Assembly: GCA_963693025.1 (NCBI GenBank)
Contig: OY843749.1
Coordinates: 2,232,001 to 2,296,000 of the forward strand
Direction: 5' to 3'
Source of the DNA: JAHRAW01 sp963693025
GTDB lineage: Bacteria; Pseudomonadota; Gammaproteobacteria; Arenicellales; Poriferihabitantaceae
Length of the DNA: 64,000 nt
The notes under the pieces were generated by a model that was not told the origin of the DNA, did no database searches, and was given only the letters and a program-made list of their open reading frames with translations. This document shows positions 40,970-49,955 of this stretch, piece after piece (within the stretch, counting starts at the first letter, position 1; each line of letters opens with the position of its first letter). The position numbers and the translations under genes were made by a program.

Positions 40970-42540
40970 CGGGGTTCTCCTGTGGTTGCGCTATTTGCCG
41001 GGTAGGGAAGATAGCCGCGGCGTTCCACGTCGGGAAACAAGTCGCCGTGGCGGACATACTTTTCATTCTGCGATGAGGCGGGAGGAGCGAACTCCCAAGT
41101 GATACGCCGCCCCTTGGACATGGCACGGTCGATCAACGCGCGTGCCGTCTGATTGCGGTGAACCTGTTTTTTCAGCGCGTCCAAATCCCAGGTTTCCTCG
41201 ACGATGCGAGTGAGTTTTTCTTCCGCCGGGTTTCCGGCGCCGGCAAGGTTGTTCAACTCATTGGGGTCTGATGCGAGGTCGTAAAGTTGGTTGGGGTAGT
41301 CGCGCGAAAAAACCAGTTTCATGTCGGCATCGCGTACCATGACTCGGGGGGCGGAAGTGCCGCCGTCGATATGTTCCACCAGCACCGGACTGTGCGCCGT
41401 GTCGCCGTGCCCCGATAACACAGGCGCAAGCGTGCGCCCGTCCACCGGAGTTGACAGGGCGCCGCTGTCGCCGCCGGCTAAGTCCACGATGGTCGGAAAA
41501 ATGCTCGTCAGGGACACCGCCGTTGCCGCCCGCCGAGGCGCGCATCCCGGTGGGGCGATGATGAGAGGGACGCGAATAGCCGGCTCAAACAGCGTTTTTT
41601 TGAACCACATGCCGCGCTCGCCCATCATGTCCCCGTGGTCGGCGGTGAAGATAATCGTCGTGTTGCCGGCGAAGCCGGTATCACCGAGGGCGCGCATGAC
41701 GCGCCCGAACAAATCGTCCACATAAGAGATCATGCCGTAGTAACCGCGCCGTACGCGCAGGTAATCGGCATCGGAAATTTCGCTTTTATCCTGACCGTAG
41801 TGATAATAGAGTGATTGCGAATGCGGGTCGCGTTCAGCGACGGGAATGGGCGCGACTCGTGGCGGGTCAATCTCAACGCCGTCATACAGCGCCCAGTATT
41901 TTTGGGTCGTCACATAGGGGTCGTGGGGGTGGGTGAGGGAGACGGTCATGAAAAACGGGCGATGGTCGGATGAGCGGCGGTGGGCAAACAGTTTCCGGAT
42001 GGCGAGATGAATCACATCTTCATCATAGTCAATCTGCATGGTGCGCGCCATCGACCCCGCATCCAACACGGTGTCTATGGTGGATACGCCGGCGACGCGG
42101 CCGTGCGCATCGTCTTGGTTGGCGTTTTCGTCTTCACTCACCGGGGTCCACGAAAAATCCGCGGGATAAATTTCCGTGGTGAGACGCTCTTCGAATCCGT
42201 GGTGTTGGTCGGGACCCACAAAGTGCATTTTCCCCGAGAGGCAAGTGTGGTAATCCATGAGGCGAAGATAGTGTGCAAAAGTCGGCGTGGATGCGGTGAA
42301 CTCCGCGCCGTTGTCATATGCGCCGATGCGGGACGGCAGGCGACCCGACATCATGGAAAACCGCGACGGCGCGCAAAGCGGGTAGTTGCAGTAGGCGTTT
42401 TCAAACACCACGCCGTTTTGTGCAAGGCGGTCCAGGTGCGGCGTTTTGCAGACCCCGCCACCGTAGGCGTTGAGGGCGAAGGCGGTTAATTGGTCCACCA
42501 TAAAAAGGAGGATGTTGGTTTTTTGCGAACCGGCTGGCAT
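40966..42540 (-). CDS. Choline-sulfatase-like sulfatase
   Basis: The 524-residue Cys-type sulfatase starts SQKTNILLFMVDQLTAFALN with metal-binding Asp. It has the formylglycine motif CAPSR in YPLCAPSRFSMMSG, and LSGKMHFVGPDQHHGFEERL as in choline sulfatases, with a C-terminal extension (RITWEFAPPASSQNEKYVRHGD) resembling the choline-sulfatase C-terminal domain. It has no signal peptide, so it would act on imported substrate. The ATG at 42540 is chosen because conserved sequence starts there. Being the first gene of the epimerase operon is unusual for BetC, whose normal partners are betaine genes, so its true substrate may be another sulfate ester. Confidence 0.85.
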   Translation of the reverse strand: MPAGSQKTNILLFMVDQLTAFALNAYGGGVCKTPHLDRLAQNGVVFENAYCNYPLCAPSRFSMMSGRLPSRIGAYDNGAEFTASTPTFAHYLRLMDYHTCLSGKMHFVGPDQHHGFEERLTTEIYPADFSWTPVSEDENANQDDAHGRVAGVSTIDTVLDAGSMARTMQIDYDEDVIHLAIRKLFAHRRSSDHRPFFMTVSLTHPHDPYVTTQKYWALYDGVEIDPPRVAPIPVAERDPHSQSLYYHYGQDKSEISDADYLRVRRGYYGMISYVDDLFGRVMRALGDTGFAGNTTIIFTADHGDMMGERGMWFKKTLFEPAIRVPLIIAPPGCAPRRAATAVSLTSIFPTIVDLAGGDSGALSTPVDGRTLAPVLSGHGDTAHSPVLVEHIDGGTSAPRVMVRDADMKLVFSRDYPNQLYDLASDPNELNNLAGAGNPAEEKLTRIVEETWDLDALKKQVHRNQTARALIDRAMSKGRRITWEFAPPASSQNEKYVRHGDLFPDVERRGYLPYPANSATTGEPR

Positions 42541-42585
42541 GGACTGTTTTCGGGGAATATGATTGTCAGCATTCTTATAATAGTA

Positions 42586-42600
42586 TTGACAATTTGTCAA
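42586..42600. promoter_or_regulatory. Palindromic operator candidate in the divergent promoter region
   Basis: TTGACAATTTGTCAA is a perfect 7-1-7 palindrome between the divergent sulfatase and transporter operons. On the minus strand it contains TTGACA, followed after 15 bases by TATAAG, so a bound regulator would cover the -35. The GntR-family regulator at 45757 is the obvious candidate. Confidence 0.5.
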
Positions 42601-42704
42601 CAATCAGGCAAAACTAACCCGAAGACTCATCCGAGTCGTTACTGGGGGCGCTGTTTTAGGCAAGCCCTCGAAACTATAACTTGTTGAAAAATGGGGGAAT
42701 TAAA

Positions 42705-43544
42705 ATGAAGATTTCAATTTTTCGATGGTTGCAGGCCGGTGTTTTTTCCGCCGCCCTGCTCATGTTGGTCGGCGCACCGGCGCAGGCGCAGAACGCGTCC
42801 ACTTGGGAGACCGTTAAAAGTACCGGAAAACTCCGGGTCGGCGCCGCCGTTGCGCCACCATGGTTTATCAAGAAAACAGACGGCACTTGGGCTGGTTTTG
42901 GTACCAGTCTCGCCCAAGCCATGGCCAAGGCGCTGAATGTTGAGTTGGAAATGGTGGAGACCACCTGGGGCAACGCCATCGCCTCGCTGCAAGCGCGGCA
43001 GATCGACGCGATGCCCGTGCTGGACCCCACGCCGGAGCGCGCCGGCGCGGTCAGTTTTCCCTCCAATCCGTTGCTCTATTTCTCCCTCGGGGTGTTGTTG
43101 CACGACAACGCGTCGCTGGGGAATTGGGACGAATTGAACGACGGAAAATTCCGCATCGGGGTGGTGCAGGGAACATCCATTGACGCTTTTCTCAGGCAGA
43201 ACAATCCGCAAGCGAATGTCTTGCGTTTTCCGGGGCGTCAGGAATTGGTCGCGGCGTTTCAGTCCAGGCGAGTGGACGGCATCTCACTCTATCACCCGGC
43301 CCTGGTGAACATGGCGCAAACCACCAAGATGGGCACGGTGGTTTTGCCAAAACCATTTCGTGCCGCTATCTCCAGCGTTGCCGTGCGCAAGGAGACCGAC
43401 ATGCGTTTTGTGAACTGGCTGGATTCGTCCATTGCTTTTTGGTATGCGTCACAAGATGTACAAAAATGGTTTGATGAGGCGCTTCGGGAGCAAGGTGTGG
43501 ACCCCGCGGATTCGCCGCCCATTCAACGCGAATTGTGGCAGTAA
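42705..43544 (+). CDS. Polar amino-acid ABC transporter solute-binding protein
   Basis: The 279-residue protein has a Sec signal (MKISIFRWLQAGVFSAALLM, cleavage near AQAQN) and an SBP_bac_3 fold: WETVKSTGKLRVGAAVAPPW, SLAQAMAKALNVELEMVETT, ALQARQIDAMPVLDPTPER-type lines. It ends in WFDEALREQGVDP. The class usually binds polar amino acids or opines. It heads the plus-strand operon with two permeases, an ATPase and a regulator, divergent from the sulfatase/epimerase operon, whose substrate it probably delivers. Confidence 0.9.
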   Translation: MKISIFRWLQAGVFSAALLMLVGAPAQAQNASTWETVKSTGKLRVGAAVAPPWFIKKTDGTWAGFGTSLAQAMAKALNVELEMVETTWGNAIASLQARQIDAMPVLDPTPERAGAVSFPSNPLLYFSLGVLLHDNASLGNWDELNDGKFRIGVVQGTSIDAFLRQNNPQANVLRFPGRQELVAAFQSRRVDGISLYHPALVNMAQTTKMGTVVLPKPFRAAISSVAVRKETDMRFVNWLDSSIAFWYASQDVQKWFDEALREQGVDPADSPPIQRELWQ

Positions 43545-43608
43545 TACCGGGAGTTTGCGGATAATTTGCGCGGGCTGCCACCCCGCGCATGTTTAGCGGG
43601 ATTTTGCG

Positions 43609-44289
43609 ATGGATTATGAGTGGGATTTCAGCGCCGTGCTCAGCAATATCGATTTGCTCTTGCTGGGCTTGCTGAACACGCTCAAGGTGACCGCCCTTGC
43701 GCTTTGCTTTGGTCTCGCCCTCGGTCTTGTGCTGGCGCTTTTGCGCTTGTCGCAACGGCGGCTTGTTTCCATTCCCGCCGGCCTGGTGATTGAATTTTTG
43801 CGCAGCACGCCGCCTTTGGTGCAGTTGTTCTGGGTGTTCTTTGCGCTGCCGTTGCTGGTCGGCATAACCTTTGAGCCGCTGACCGCGGCGGTGATTACTT
43901 TTTCCATTCAATCGGCGGCGTTTTTCGCGGAAGTGTTTCGCGGCGGTATTATTTCCATCGAAACCGGCCAGTGGGAGAGTGCGCGCGCCCTCGGCATGCG
44001 TTACTGGGAGATGATGCGGCGCATCATTTTGCCCCAATCCGTCAAGCGCATGATTCCCGCTTTTGCCGAGCGCTCCATTGAGGTGCTCAAAACCACCACG
44101 CTGGTGGCCAGCGTTGCGTATGCCGATCTGCTGTACCAAGCGATATCGTTATCGCAACAGACCTACCGGCCGCTCGAGGTTTTTTCCGTGGTCGCGGTGA
44201 TGTATTTTCTGCTGATTTTTCCGCTGAGCCAAGCCCTCAACCTGTTTGAGCGGTATCTTGGACGAAGCGGTGAAGGCACGGTGCACTGA
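43609..44289 (+). CDS. Amino-acid ABC transporter permease (first)
   Basis: The 226-residue inner-membrane permease of the HisM/GlnP family has about five helices. The EAA loop is SARALGMRYWEMMRRIILPQ, which docks on the ATPase, and the usual FLRSTPPLVQLFWVFFALP lies before it. It is 64 bases after the binding-protein gene and nine bases before the second permease. The two permeases are similar and probably form a heterodimer. Confidence 0.93.
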   Translation: MDYEWDFSAVLSNIDLLLLGLLNTLKVTALALCFGLALGLVLALLRLSQRRLVSIPAGLVIEFLRSTPPLVQLFWVFFALPLLVGITFEPLTAAVITFSIQSAAFFAEVFRGGIISIETGQWESARALGMRYWEMMRRIILPQSVKRMIPAFAERSIEVLKTTTLVASVAYADLLYQAISLSQQTYRPLEVFSVVAVMYFLLIFPLSQALNLFERYLGRSGEGTVH

Positions 44290-44298
44290 GGAAGTTTG

Positions 44299-44979
44299 AT
44301 GACTGACGGCCACGTTTGGAACTTCGCTCCCGTGCTGGAAAACCTGCCGCTTCTGGTGTCCGGGATGGGCGGCAACGTGTTGCTTGCGATATGCGCCATT
44401 GTTGCGGGCTTTGCGGTCGGGCTGGTCGGCGGGCTGGGACGGTATTCGCGCAAGATAATTTACCGCTGGCCCGCGACGCTGTTCGTGGAGGTCTTTCGGA
44501 ACACGCCGGTGCTGGTGCAAATCATGTGGTTTTATTTTGCTTTTCCGGTCATCTCGCCCTTTCGCGTGTCGTCGTTCACCGCGGCTTTGCTTGGGCTTGC
44601 CCTCAATACCGGCGCTTTCAGCGCCGAAATTTTCCGTGGCGGCATCCAGTCCATCAGCCGCGGCCAGTGGGATGCCGGCGGAGCGCTGGGCATGACCTAT
44701 CTGCAGCAACTGCGGCGCATCGTGTTGCCTCAGGCGGTGAAACGCATGGTGCCGGCGTTTACCAATCGCGCCATAGAGGTGTTGAAAATGACGACGCTTG
44801 CTTCCACTATCGCGTATGGCGAAATTCTTTATCGCGGCAAAGTGCTTTCATTCAGCCACTTTAATCCCATTGAGACTTACACGGTGGTTGCGCTGCTGTT
44901 TTTCACGCTCGTTTATCCTTTGACGCGTGTCGTGCGGCGTTTTGAACTTTCACAAAAAAAGGATCAAAGCGGTGACTGA
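44299..44979 (+). CDS. Amino-acid ABC transporter permease (second)
   Basis: The 227-residue partner of the preceding permease has the blocks FVEVFRNTPVLVQIMWFYFA and the EAA loop GALGMTYLQQLRRIVLPQAV. GAGGA precedes the ATG at 44299. An in-frame TTG three bases earlier is unlikely. The 3' end overlaps the ATPase gene by eight bases. Confidence 0.93.
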   Translation: MTDGHVWNFAPVLENLPLLVSGMGGNVLLAICAIVAGFAVGLVGGLGRYSRKIIYRWPATLFVEVFRNTPVLVQIMWFYFAFPVISPFRVSSFTAALLGLALNTGAFSAEIFRGGIQSISRGQWDAGGALGMTYLQQLRRIVLPQAVKRMVPAFTNRAIEVLKMTTLASTIAYGEILYRGKVLSFSHFNPIETYTVVALLFFTLVYPLTRVVRRFELSQKKDQSGD

Positions 44980-45760
44980 AATCTTGCGCGCGGAGGGCAT
45001 TCGCAAATCCTTTGGGGACCTCGAAATTCTCAAGGGGGTTGACCTCACCGTCAGCGAAGGCGAAACCATTGTCATTCTGGGCTCATCCGGCTCCGGCAAA
45101 AGCACTTTTTTACGCTGCCTTAACCTGCTTGAGGAACCGAGCGGCGGAAAAATATACCTGCGCGGGGCGCTCGTTGGCGCCGAAGTTGGCGCCACGGGAA
45201 AGATGAAATACTCCGAGAGCGCACTCAGCAAACTGCGCTCCAGGGTCGGCATGTGTTTTCAGCAGTTCAATTTATTTCCACACATGACGGTGTTGCAAAA
45301 CGTGATGGAGGGCCAGGTTACCGTTCTCAAACGACCGCGCGCGGAAGCGGAGGAAGCGGCGCGCAAGCAACTCGGCCATGTCGGCATGGAGGACAAGGCG
45401 GACAGTTTCCCTTCGCAATTATCCGGCGGCCAGATGCAGCGCGCGGCCATTGCGCGCGCGCTTGCCATGGACCCCGCCGTCATGCTGTTGGACGAGCCAA
45501 CTTCGGCCCTCGACCCGGAACTGGTCGGTGAAGTGTTGCGCGCCATTCGCCAGCTCAGCGACGAAGGCATGACCATGCTGGTGGTGACCCATGAAATCGG
45601 TTTCGCGTATCATGTCGCCGACCGTGTTCTCTTTCTGCACCAAGGAGTCATTCACGAATCCGGGCGTCCGGGGGAAATTCTCATCAACCCCCAAAAGGAG
45701 CGCACCCGTGAATTTTTGCACGGCCACTTGCAGTTCAGCCTTCCCACCGAGAGCGGATGA
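44972..45760 (+). CDS. Amino-acid ABC transporter ATP-binding protein
   Basis: The 262-residue ATPase has Walker A GSSGSGKST, Q-loop FQQFNLFPHMTV, signature QLSGGQMQRAAIARAL, Walker B VMLLDEPTSALDPE and switch VTHEIGFA. This is the GlnQ/HisP class. GTG at 44972 is preferred: AAGGA lies a suitable distance upstream and the protein then begins at the conserved EILRAEGIRKSFG. It powers the importer formed with the two preceding permeases. ATGA overlap leads to the regulator gene. Confidence 0.93.
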   Translation: MTEILRAEGIRKSFGDLEILKGVDLTVSEGETIVILGSSGSGKSTFLRCLNLLEEPSGGKIYLRGALVGAEVGATGKMKYSESALSKLRSRVGMCFQQFNLFPHMTVLQNVMEGQVTVLKRPRAEAEEAARKQLGHVGMEDKADSFPSQLSGGQMQRAAIARALAMDPAVMLLDEPTSALDPELVGEVLRAIRQLSDEGMTMLVVTHEIGFAYHVADRVLFLHQGVIHESGRPGEILINPQKERTREFLHGHLQFSLPTESG

Positions 45761-46446
45761 TGGACACGAACGGTAATTTCCTCTTCCCGGTGCTGACGCG
45801 CCGCCATCAGATCGCGGATTTTCTGCGCGACCAGATTCTCAACGGGCAAATGAAGCCGGGGGAGAAGTTGCGCGAGGTGGACTTGTCGCGCAAACTGGGT
45901 GTGAGCCGCGGGCCCCTGCGCGAAGCGCTCAGGGAGTTGCACAGCGACGGGTTGGTGGTGACCAAGCCGTATGTGGGAACATCGGTCGCCGAATATTCCC
46001 AGCGGGACTTTACCGAAACCTACGCGGTGCGGGGGGTGCTGGAGAAAAAAGCGTTTGAATTATTGTGGGCGCGGCGCGATGCGGGCTATGAAAAAGAATT
46101 TACCGCCCGCCACGAAAAAATTATCCGCGCCATTGACGCCGCGGATTTGCCCGCGATTATTTCCGCGGAAATGAGTTTTCACAGTTTCCCTTACGAGTAT
46201 TCCGGCAACCAGTTGCTACTTTCCATCTGGGGGCAGTTGGCGCGCAGAACCCGGTTGACCTTCATGTTGCACTGCGACGCTTTCGGCTCTCTGGATAACT
46301 ACCGAAGCGCCCATTTGAGTTATTTGGAATGTGCGCTCGGAAAAGACCTGACCCTCATGCAGCGTGAAGTGGATAATCACTTGGAACTCGGCGAGGTGCT
46401 GATTAAAAAAATGATTCGCTCCCACAAAAGCCGGAAACAAAAATGA
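45757..46446 (+). CDS. GntR/FadR-family transcriptional regulator
   Basis: The 229-residue protein has an N-terminal winged helix (IADFLRDQILNGQMKPGEKL, LSRKLGVSRGPLREAL) and an FCD-type helical effector domain (residues 75-225). It is the last gene of the transporter operon and probably senses the transported compound or a breakdown product, acting on the palindrome between the divergent operons. ATG at 45757 overlaps the ATPase stop; a second ATG at 45760 is equally possible. Confidence 0.9.
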   Translation: MMDTNGNFLFPVLTRRHQIADFLRDQILNGQMKPGEKLREVDLSRKLGVSRGPLREALRELHSDGLVVTKPYVGTSVAEYSQRDFTETYAVRGVLEKKAFELLWARRDAGYEKEFTARHEKIIRAIDAADLPAIISAEMSFHSFPYEYSGNQLLLSIWGQLARRTRLTFMLHCDAFGSLDNYRSAHLSYLECALGKDLTLMQREVDNHLELGEVLIKKMIRSHKSRKQK

Positions 46447-46579
46447 AAATGCCATCCCACCCGCCTCGCTGCTGTCATTTGTACTGCGGTCTTCGGCGCG
46501 GTCGCCGGTACCTGTTCAATATGTGCCGCGGGAATGCGCATGGCAATTTGGCAAACCCGCCTTAGACTAAAACACCCCT

Positions 46580-47461
46580 TTGGACTTCGCCCCATTCTTG
46601 TTTTTGGCAAGCCTTGAAGGGCTGGTGCAGGCGGCGGTGTTGTGTTTGACTGCGGTGGGGTTGTCGTTGGTGTTTGGGGTGATGCGCGTGGTGAATGTTG
46701 CTCACGGTGAGTTTTTTATGTTGGGGGCGGTGTTGGCGTGGTGGGTTAGTGGCGTGATGCCGGGCAGTCCGGCGTTGGGGTTTGTGTTGGCGTTGGTGGT
46801 TGCGCCGTGTTTGGTCGGCGCTATCGCGTTGTGCGCCGACCGGCTGATACTCGCGCGCCTCGACTACAACCCCGAGGCCACCATCGTCGCCACCATCGGC
46901 ATCTTGTATGTCATCCAACAGACCACGCTAATCGCGTTCGGTCCCGATGCGCGACCGGTGGAATCGCCGTTCTATTTCCGCGTGCAATTCCCCTGGTTCG
47001 GTTATTCGGGATACAAACTGTTGGTCATCGCCGCCGCCACGCTGTTGCTACTGGCGACCTGGTATGTCATCGCCAAAACCCGCATCGGGCTGGTGATGCG
47101 CGCCACCCGCTTCGACCGCGACACCGCGCGCGCTTTCGGCATCGCGGTGCACCGCGTGTATGCGGTGGTGTTCGCGGTCGGCGCGATGTTTGCGGCGGTC
47201 GGGGCGGTGTTGGTGGTGCCGATTCGCCAGGCGCATTACCTGATGGGACTCGACCCGTTGCTGCTCTCGTTCATCGTCGTCATCATCGGCGGCCTCGGCA
47301 GCATTCGCGGCACCGTGGTCGCCGCCATTTTGATCGGGCTCAGCGACGGCATCATCTCGGTGTTCTTCTCGCCGACCCTCGCCAAGATGGCATCGACCAT
47401 GCTGGTCGCCTTCGTGCTGGTGTTCAAACCCGACGGCTTGTTTGCGAGCCAAACGCGATGA
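46580..47461 (+). CDS. livH: Branched-chain-type amino-acid ABC permease
   Basis: The 293-residue membrane protein has the LivH start LEGLVQAAVLCLTAVGLSLV and FGVMRVVNVAHGEFFMLGAV, and the later block VIIGGLGSIRGTVVAAILIG. It begins with TTG, as no ATG lies before the conserved start. The preceding 130 bases after the regulator gene show nothing recognisable. The first 200 bases use G/T-ending codons almost exclusively, then the bias changes abruptly near 46800. It overlaps livM by four bases. Confidence 0.9.
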   Translation: MDFAPFLFLASLEGLVQAAVLCLTAVGLSLVFGVMRVVNVAHGEFFMLGAVLAWWVSGVMPGSPALGFVLALVVAPCLVGAIALCADRLILARLDYNPEATIVATIGILYVIQQTTLIAFGPDARPVESPFYFRVQFPWFGYSGYKLLVIAAATLLLLATWYVIAKTRIGLVMRATRFDRDTARAFGIAVHRVYAVVFAVGAMFAAVGAVLVVPIRQAHYLMGLDPLLLSFIVVIIGGLGSIRGTVVAAILIGLSDGIISVFFSPTLAKMASTMLVAFVLVFKPDGLFASQTR

Positions 47462-48456
47462 CCGAAAACGCCGCCGCCAAACCCGGCGCTAACACCAACC
47501 CCGCCGCCGGTCTGAAAACCGCGGCGTTGTATGCGGCGGTCATCGCGGCGTTGTTTCTGTTGCAGTTTGCGCTCCCGGAATATCACCGCCTCAGCGTCAC
47601 CCGCATCATGATTCTGGCGGTGTTTGCCATCGGCTACAACGTGCTGTTCGGCTACACCGGCTTGCTCAGCCTCGGCCACGCGATGTTCTTCGGCGCCGGG
47701 TTATACGCCGCCGGGCTGAGCGCCTATCACCTCGGCTGGAGCGTGCCGCTGGCTTTCGCCGCCGGGGTCGCCGCCGGCGCGTTGCTTGCGCTGTTGGTCG
47801 GCTGCGTCGCGCTGCGCACCACCGGCGTGTCGTTCATGATCGTCACCTTGATGTTCGCGCAAGTGGCTTACCTCGCGACGCTCTACTTCACCGGCTACAC
47901 GCGCGGCGACGAAGGCTTGGTGCTGCCGCAATCGTCGCGCAGTTTTTATTTCTTCGGCGCGCTGGTTGACCTCACCGACCCGGCGACCCGTTACAACCTG
48001 TCCCTGCTGTTGCTCGGAATCGCGCTGGCGGTCGTCCATCGCCTGGTGCGCAGCCGCAGCGGGCGCGCGATGCTCGCCATCCGCGAAAACGAGCCGCGCG
48101 CGCAGATGCTGGGCTACAACACCTTCGCGGTGAAGTTGCAGGCGCTGGTCATTTCCGGCGCGCTGTCGGCCACCGCCGGCGCCGCCTACGCGCTGCTGTT
48201 TGCGTATATCGGCTCGTCCTTCACCACGATTCAATACTCCATCGACGCGCTGTTGTACACCCTGCTGGGCGGTCCCGGCACGCTGCTGGGCCCGGTGTTC
48301 GGCGCGTTCCTGATGTTCTATTTGGTGGACATCGCCAGCCAATACACCAGCGCGTATTTGCTGGTCACCGGCTGCGCGCTCATCTTGCTGGTGCTGTATT
48401 TCCCCGCCGGGATTGTCGGCACAATCAAACGCCGCTGGCTGCCGTGGTTGCCTTAG
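47458..48456 (+). CDS. livM: Branched-chain-type amino-acid ABC permease
   Basis: The 332-residue LivM-type permease has YNVLFGYTGLLSLGHAMFFG, AIRENEPRAQMLGYNTFAVK and LLGGPGTLLGPVFGAF. A longer in-frame extension upstream reads out of frame through livH and is only a shadow, so the ATG at 47458 (ATGA overlap) is the start. It pairs with LivH to form the channel. The exact substrate is unknown. Confidence 0.93.
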   Translation: MTENAAAKPGANTNPAAGLKTAALYAAVIAALFLLQFALPEYHRLSVTRIMILAVFAIGYNVLFGYTGLLSLGHAMFFGAGLYAAGLSAYHLGWSVPLAFAAGVAAGALLALLVGCVALRTTGVSFMIVTLMFAQVAYLATLYFTGYTRGDEGLVLPQSSRSFYFFGALVDLTDPATRYNLSLLLLGIALAVVHRLVRSRSGRAMLAIRENEPRAQMLGYNTFAVKLQALVISGALSATAGAAYALLFAYIGSSFTTIQYSIDALLYTLLGGPGTLLGPVFGAFLMFYLVDIASQYTSAYLLVTGCALILLVLYFPAGIVGTIKRRWLPWLP

Positions 48457-49205
48457 CCGCCCCCGCCACTCCTGTCGCCTCCGCCACCGAGCGCCTGCTG
48501 AGCGCGCGCCGGTTGTCGAAATCGTTCGGCGGCGTGCGCGCGGTGTGCGAGGTGGATTTTGATTTGCAACGCGGCGAGATACGCGCACTCATCGGTCCCA
48601 ACGGCGCCGGAAAAACCACCTTCGTCAGCCTGCTGTGCGGGCGCATTCGCGCCAACGCCGGCACGGTCGAATTCTGCGGCGACGACATCACCGCGCTGCC
48701 CGTTCACCGGCGGGTGCGCCGCGGCATCGCGTACACCTTCCAAATCACCAGCATATTCCCCAACTTGACGGTGCTGGAAAATGTCGCCATCGCCGCGCAA
48801 AACCGTTTCCGTGCAGACCACTTTGATGCGCGGTCTGAGTTTGACCCCGGCGCAACGCTGCGGCGGGTCGGCTTGGAAGACGCGGCGTTGAGGCGCGCCG
48901 GCGCGCTCGCGTATGGCCACCAACGCCTGCTGGAAGCGGCCATGGGATTGGCGCTCAACCCGCGCTTGCTGATTTTCGACGAGCCCACGCAAGGCTTGTC
49001 CGACGGTGAAATCCAACGGTTCTGCGACCTCGTCGTGGAAGCCAACCGCTCGGCCACCATTTTGCTGATTGAACACAATATGCCGGTGGTGATGGCGCTG
49101 GCGCAACGCATCACGGTGTTTGACCGCGGCAGCGTGCTGGCCGAGGGCACGCCGCGGGACATTCAACGCAACGCGGCGGTGCAAACCGCCTACCTCGGCG
49201 CGTGA
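48444..49205 (+). CDS. livG: Branched-chain-type amino-acid ABC ATPase
   Basis: The 253-residue ATPase has Walker A GPNGAGKTT, signature-like LAYGHQRLLEAAMGLALNP, Walker B LLIFDEPTQGLS and switch LIEHNMPVVM. The signature AYGHQRLLEAAM replaces LSGGQ, as is usual for LivG. The GTG start at 48444 gives a 13-base overlap with livM; other in-frame starts are further in. It ends one base into livF. Confidence 0.93.
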   Translation: MVALAAPATPVASATERLLSARRLSKSFGGVRAVCEVDFDLQRGEIRALIGPNGAGKTTFVSLLCGRIRANAGTVEFCGDDITALPVHRRVRRGIAYTFQITSIFPNLTVLENVAIAAQNRFRADHFDARSEFDPGATLRRVGLEDAALRRAGALAYGHQRLLEAAMGLALNPRLLIFDEPTQGLSDGEIQRFCDLVVEANRSATILLIEHNMPVVMALAQRITVFDRGSVLAEGTPRDIQRNAAVQTAYLGA

Positions 49206-49915
49206 TGCTCACCGTCGAGCGGTTGAGCGCGTTCTATGGCGACAGCCGCGCGCTGCGCGAAATCAGCCTTGAGGTGAGCGCGGGCGAAGTGCTGTGCCTG
49301 TTCGGGCGCAATGGCGCCGGCAAATCAACCACGCTGAAAGCGATTATGGGCTTGGTGCGCTCGCGCGGGTCGGTCATGCTGGCGGGGCAAAATCTTGCCG
49401 ACTTGCCGGCGCACGCCGTGGCTCGCCTGGGGCTCGGCTATGTCCCCCAGGGGCGCCGGTTGTTTGCCGAGTTGACGGTCGCGGAAAATTTGGAAATCGG
49501 CTTGATGGCGCGCAAGGCGTCGGTCCGCGACAGCGCACAGATTAAGGAAGAAGTCATGGCGTTGTTCCCGCCGCTGGCGCCGCGCCTCGGCCAGGTGTCG
49601 GGCACATTGAGCGGCGGCGAGCAGCAGATGCTGGCGATGGCGCGCGCGCTCTGCGTTGCGCCCGACGTGCTGTTGCTCGACGAGCCCACCGAAGGGTTGA
49701 TGCCGGCGATGATTGCGACCATCCGCGAAGTCATCGCCACGCTGCGCGCGCGCGGCGTCGCCATCTTGCTGGTGGAGCAGCGAGTCGAAGCGGTGTTGCC
49801 GGTGGCCGACCGCGTGGCGTTCATCGAAAACGGCCGCCTGATGGAGGTCGTCAGCGTTGAGCGACTGCGCGAATCGCCGCACCTGTTGCAGCAGTATGTG
49901 GGGGTTAGCCGGTAA
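49205..49915 (+). CDS. livF: Branched-chain-type amino-acid ABC ATPase
   Basis: The 236-residue second ATPase has Walker A GRNGAGKST, signature TLSGGEQQMLAMARAL, Walker B VLLLDEPTEGLMP and VEQRVEAVL. The ATG overlaps the livG stop as TGATG. It completes an H-M-G-F importer that lacks its own periplasmic binding protein in this operon. Confidence 0.93.
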   Translation: MLTVERLSAFYGDSRALREISLEVSAGEVLCLFGRNGAGKSTTLKAIMGLVRSRGSVMLAGQNLADLPAHAVARLGLGYVPQGRRLFAELTVAENLEIGLMARKASVRDSAQIKEEVMALFPPLAPRLGQVSGTLSGGEQQMLAMARALCVAPDVLLLDEPTEGLMPAMIATIREVIATLRARGVAILLVEQRVEAVLPVADRVAFIENGRLMEVVSVERLRESPHLLQQYVGVSR

Positions 49916-49955
49916 GCACGGCTATGTCATAACCGCCGCCACCAGCGACGCGCGA

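Noticed and set aside
46807..48456. A continuous frame of 549 codons covering livM with a long N-terminal extension.
   Set aside because: The first 217 residues are Arg/His-rich and run out of frame through livH. LivM homology and an ATGA overlap place the start at 47458.
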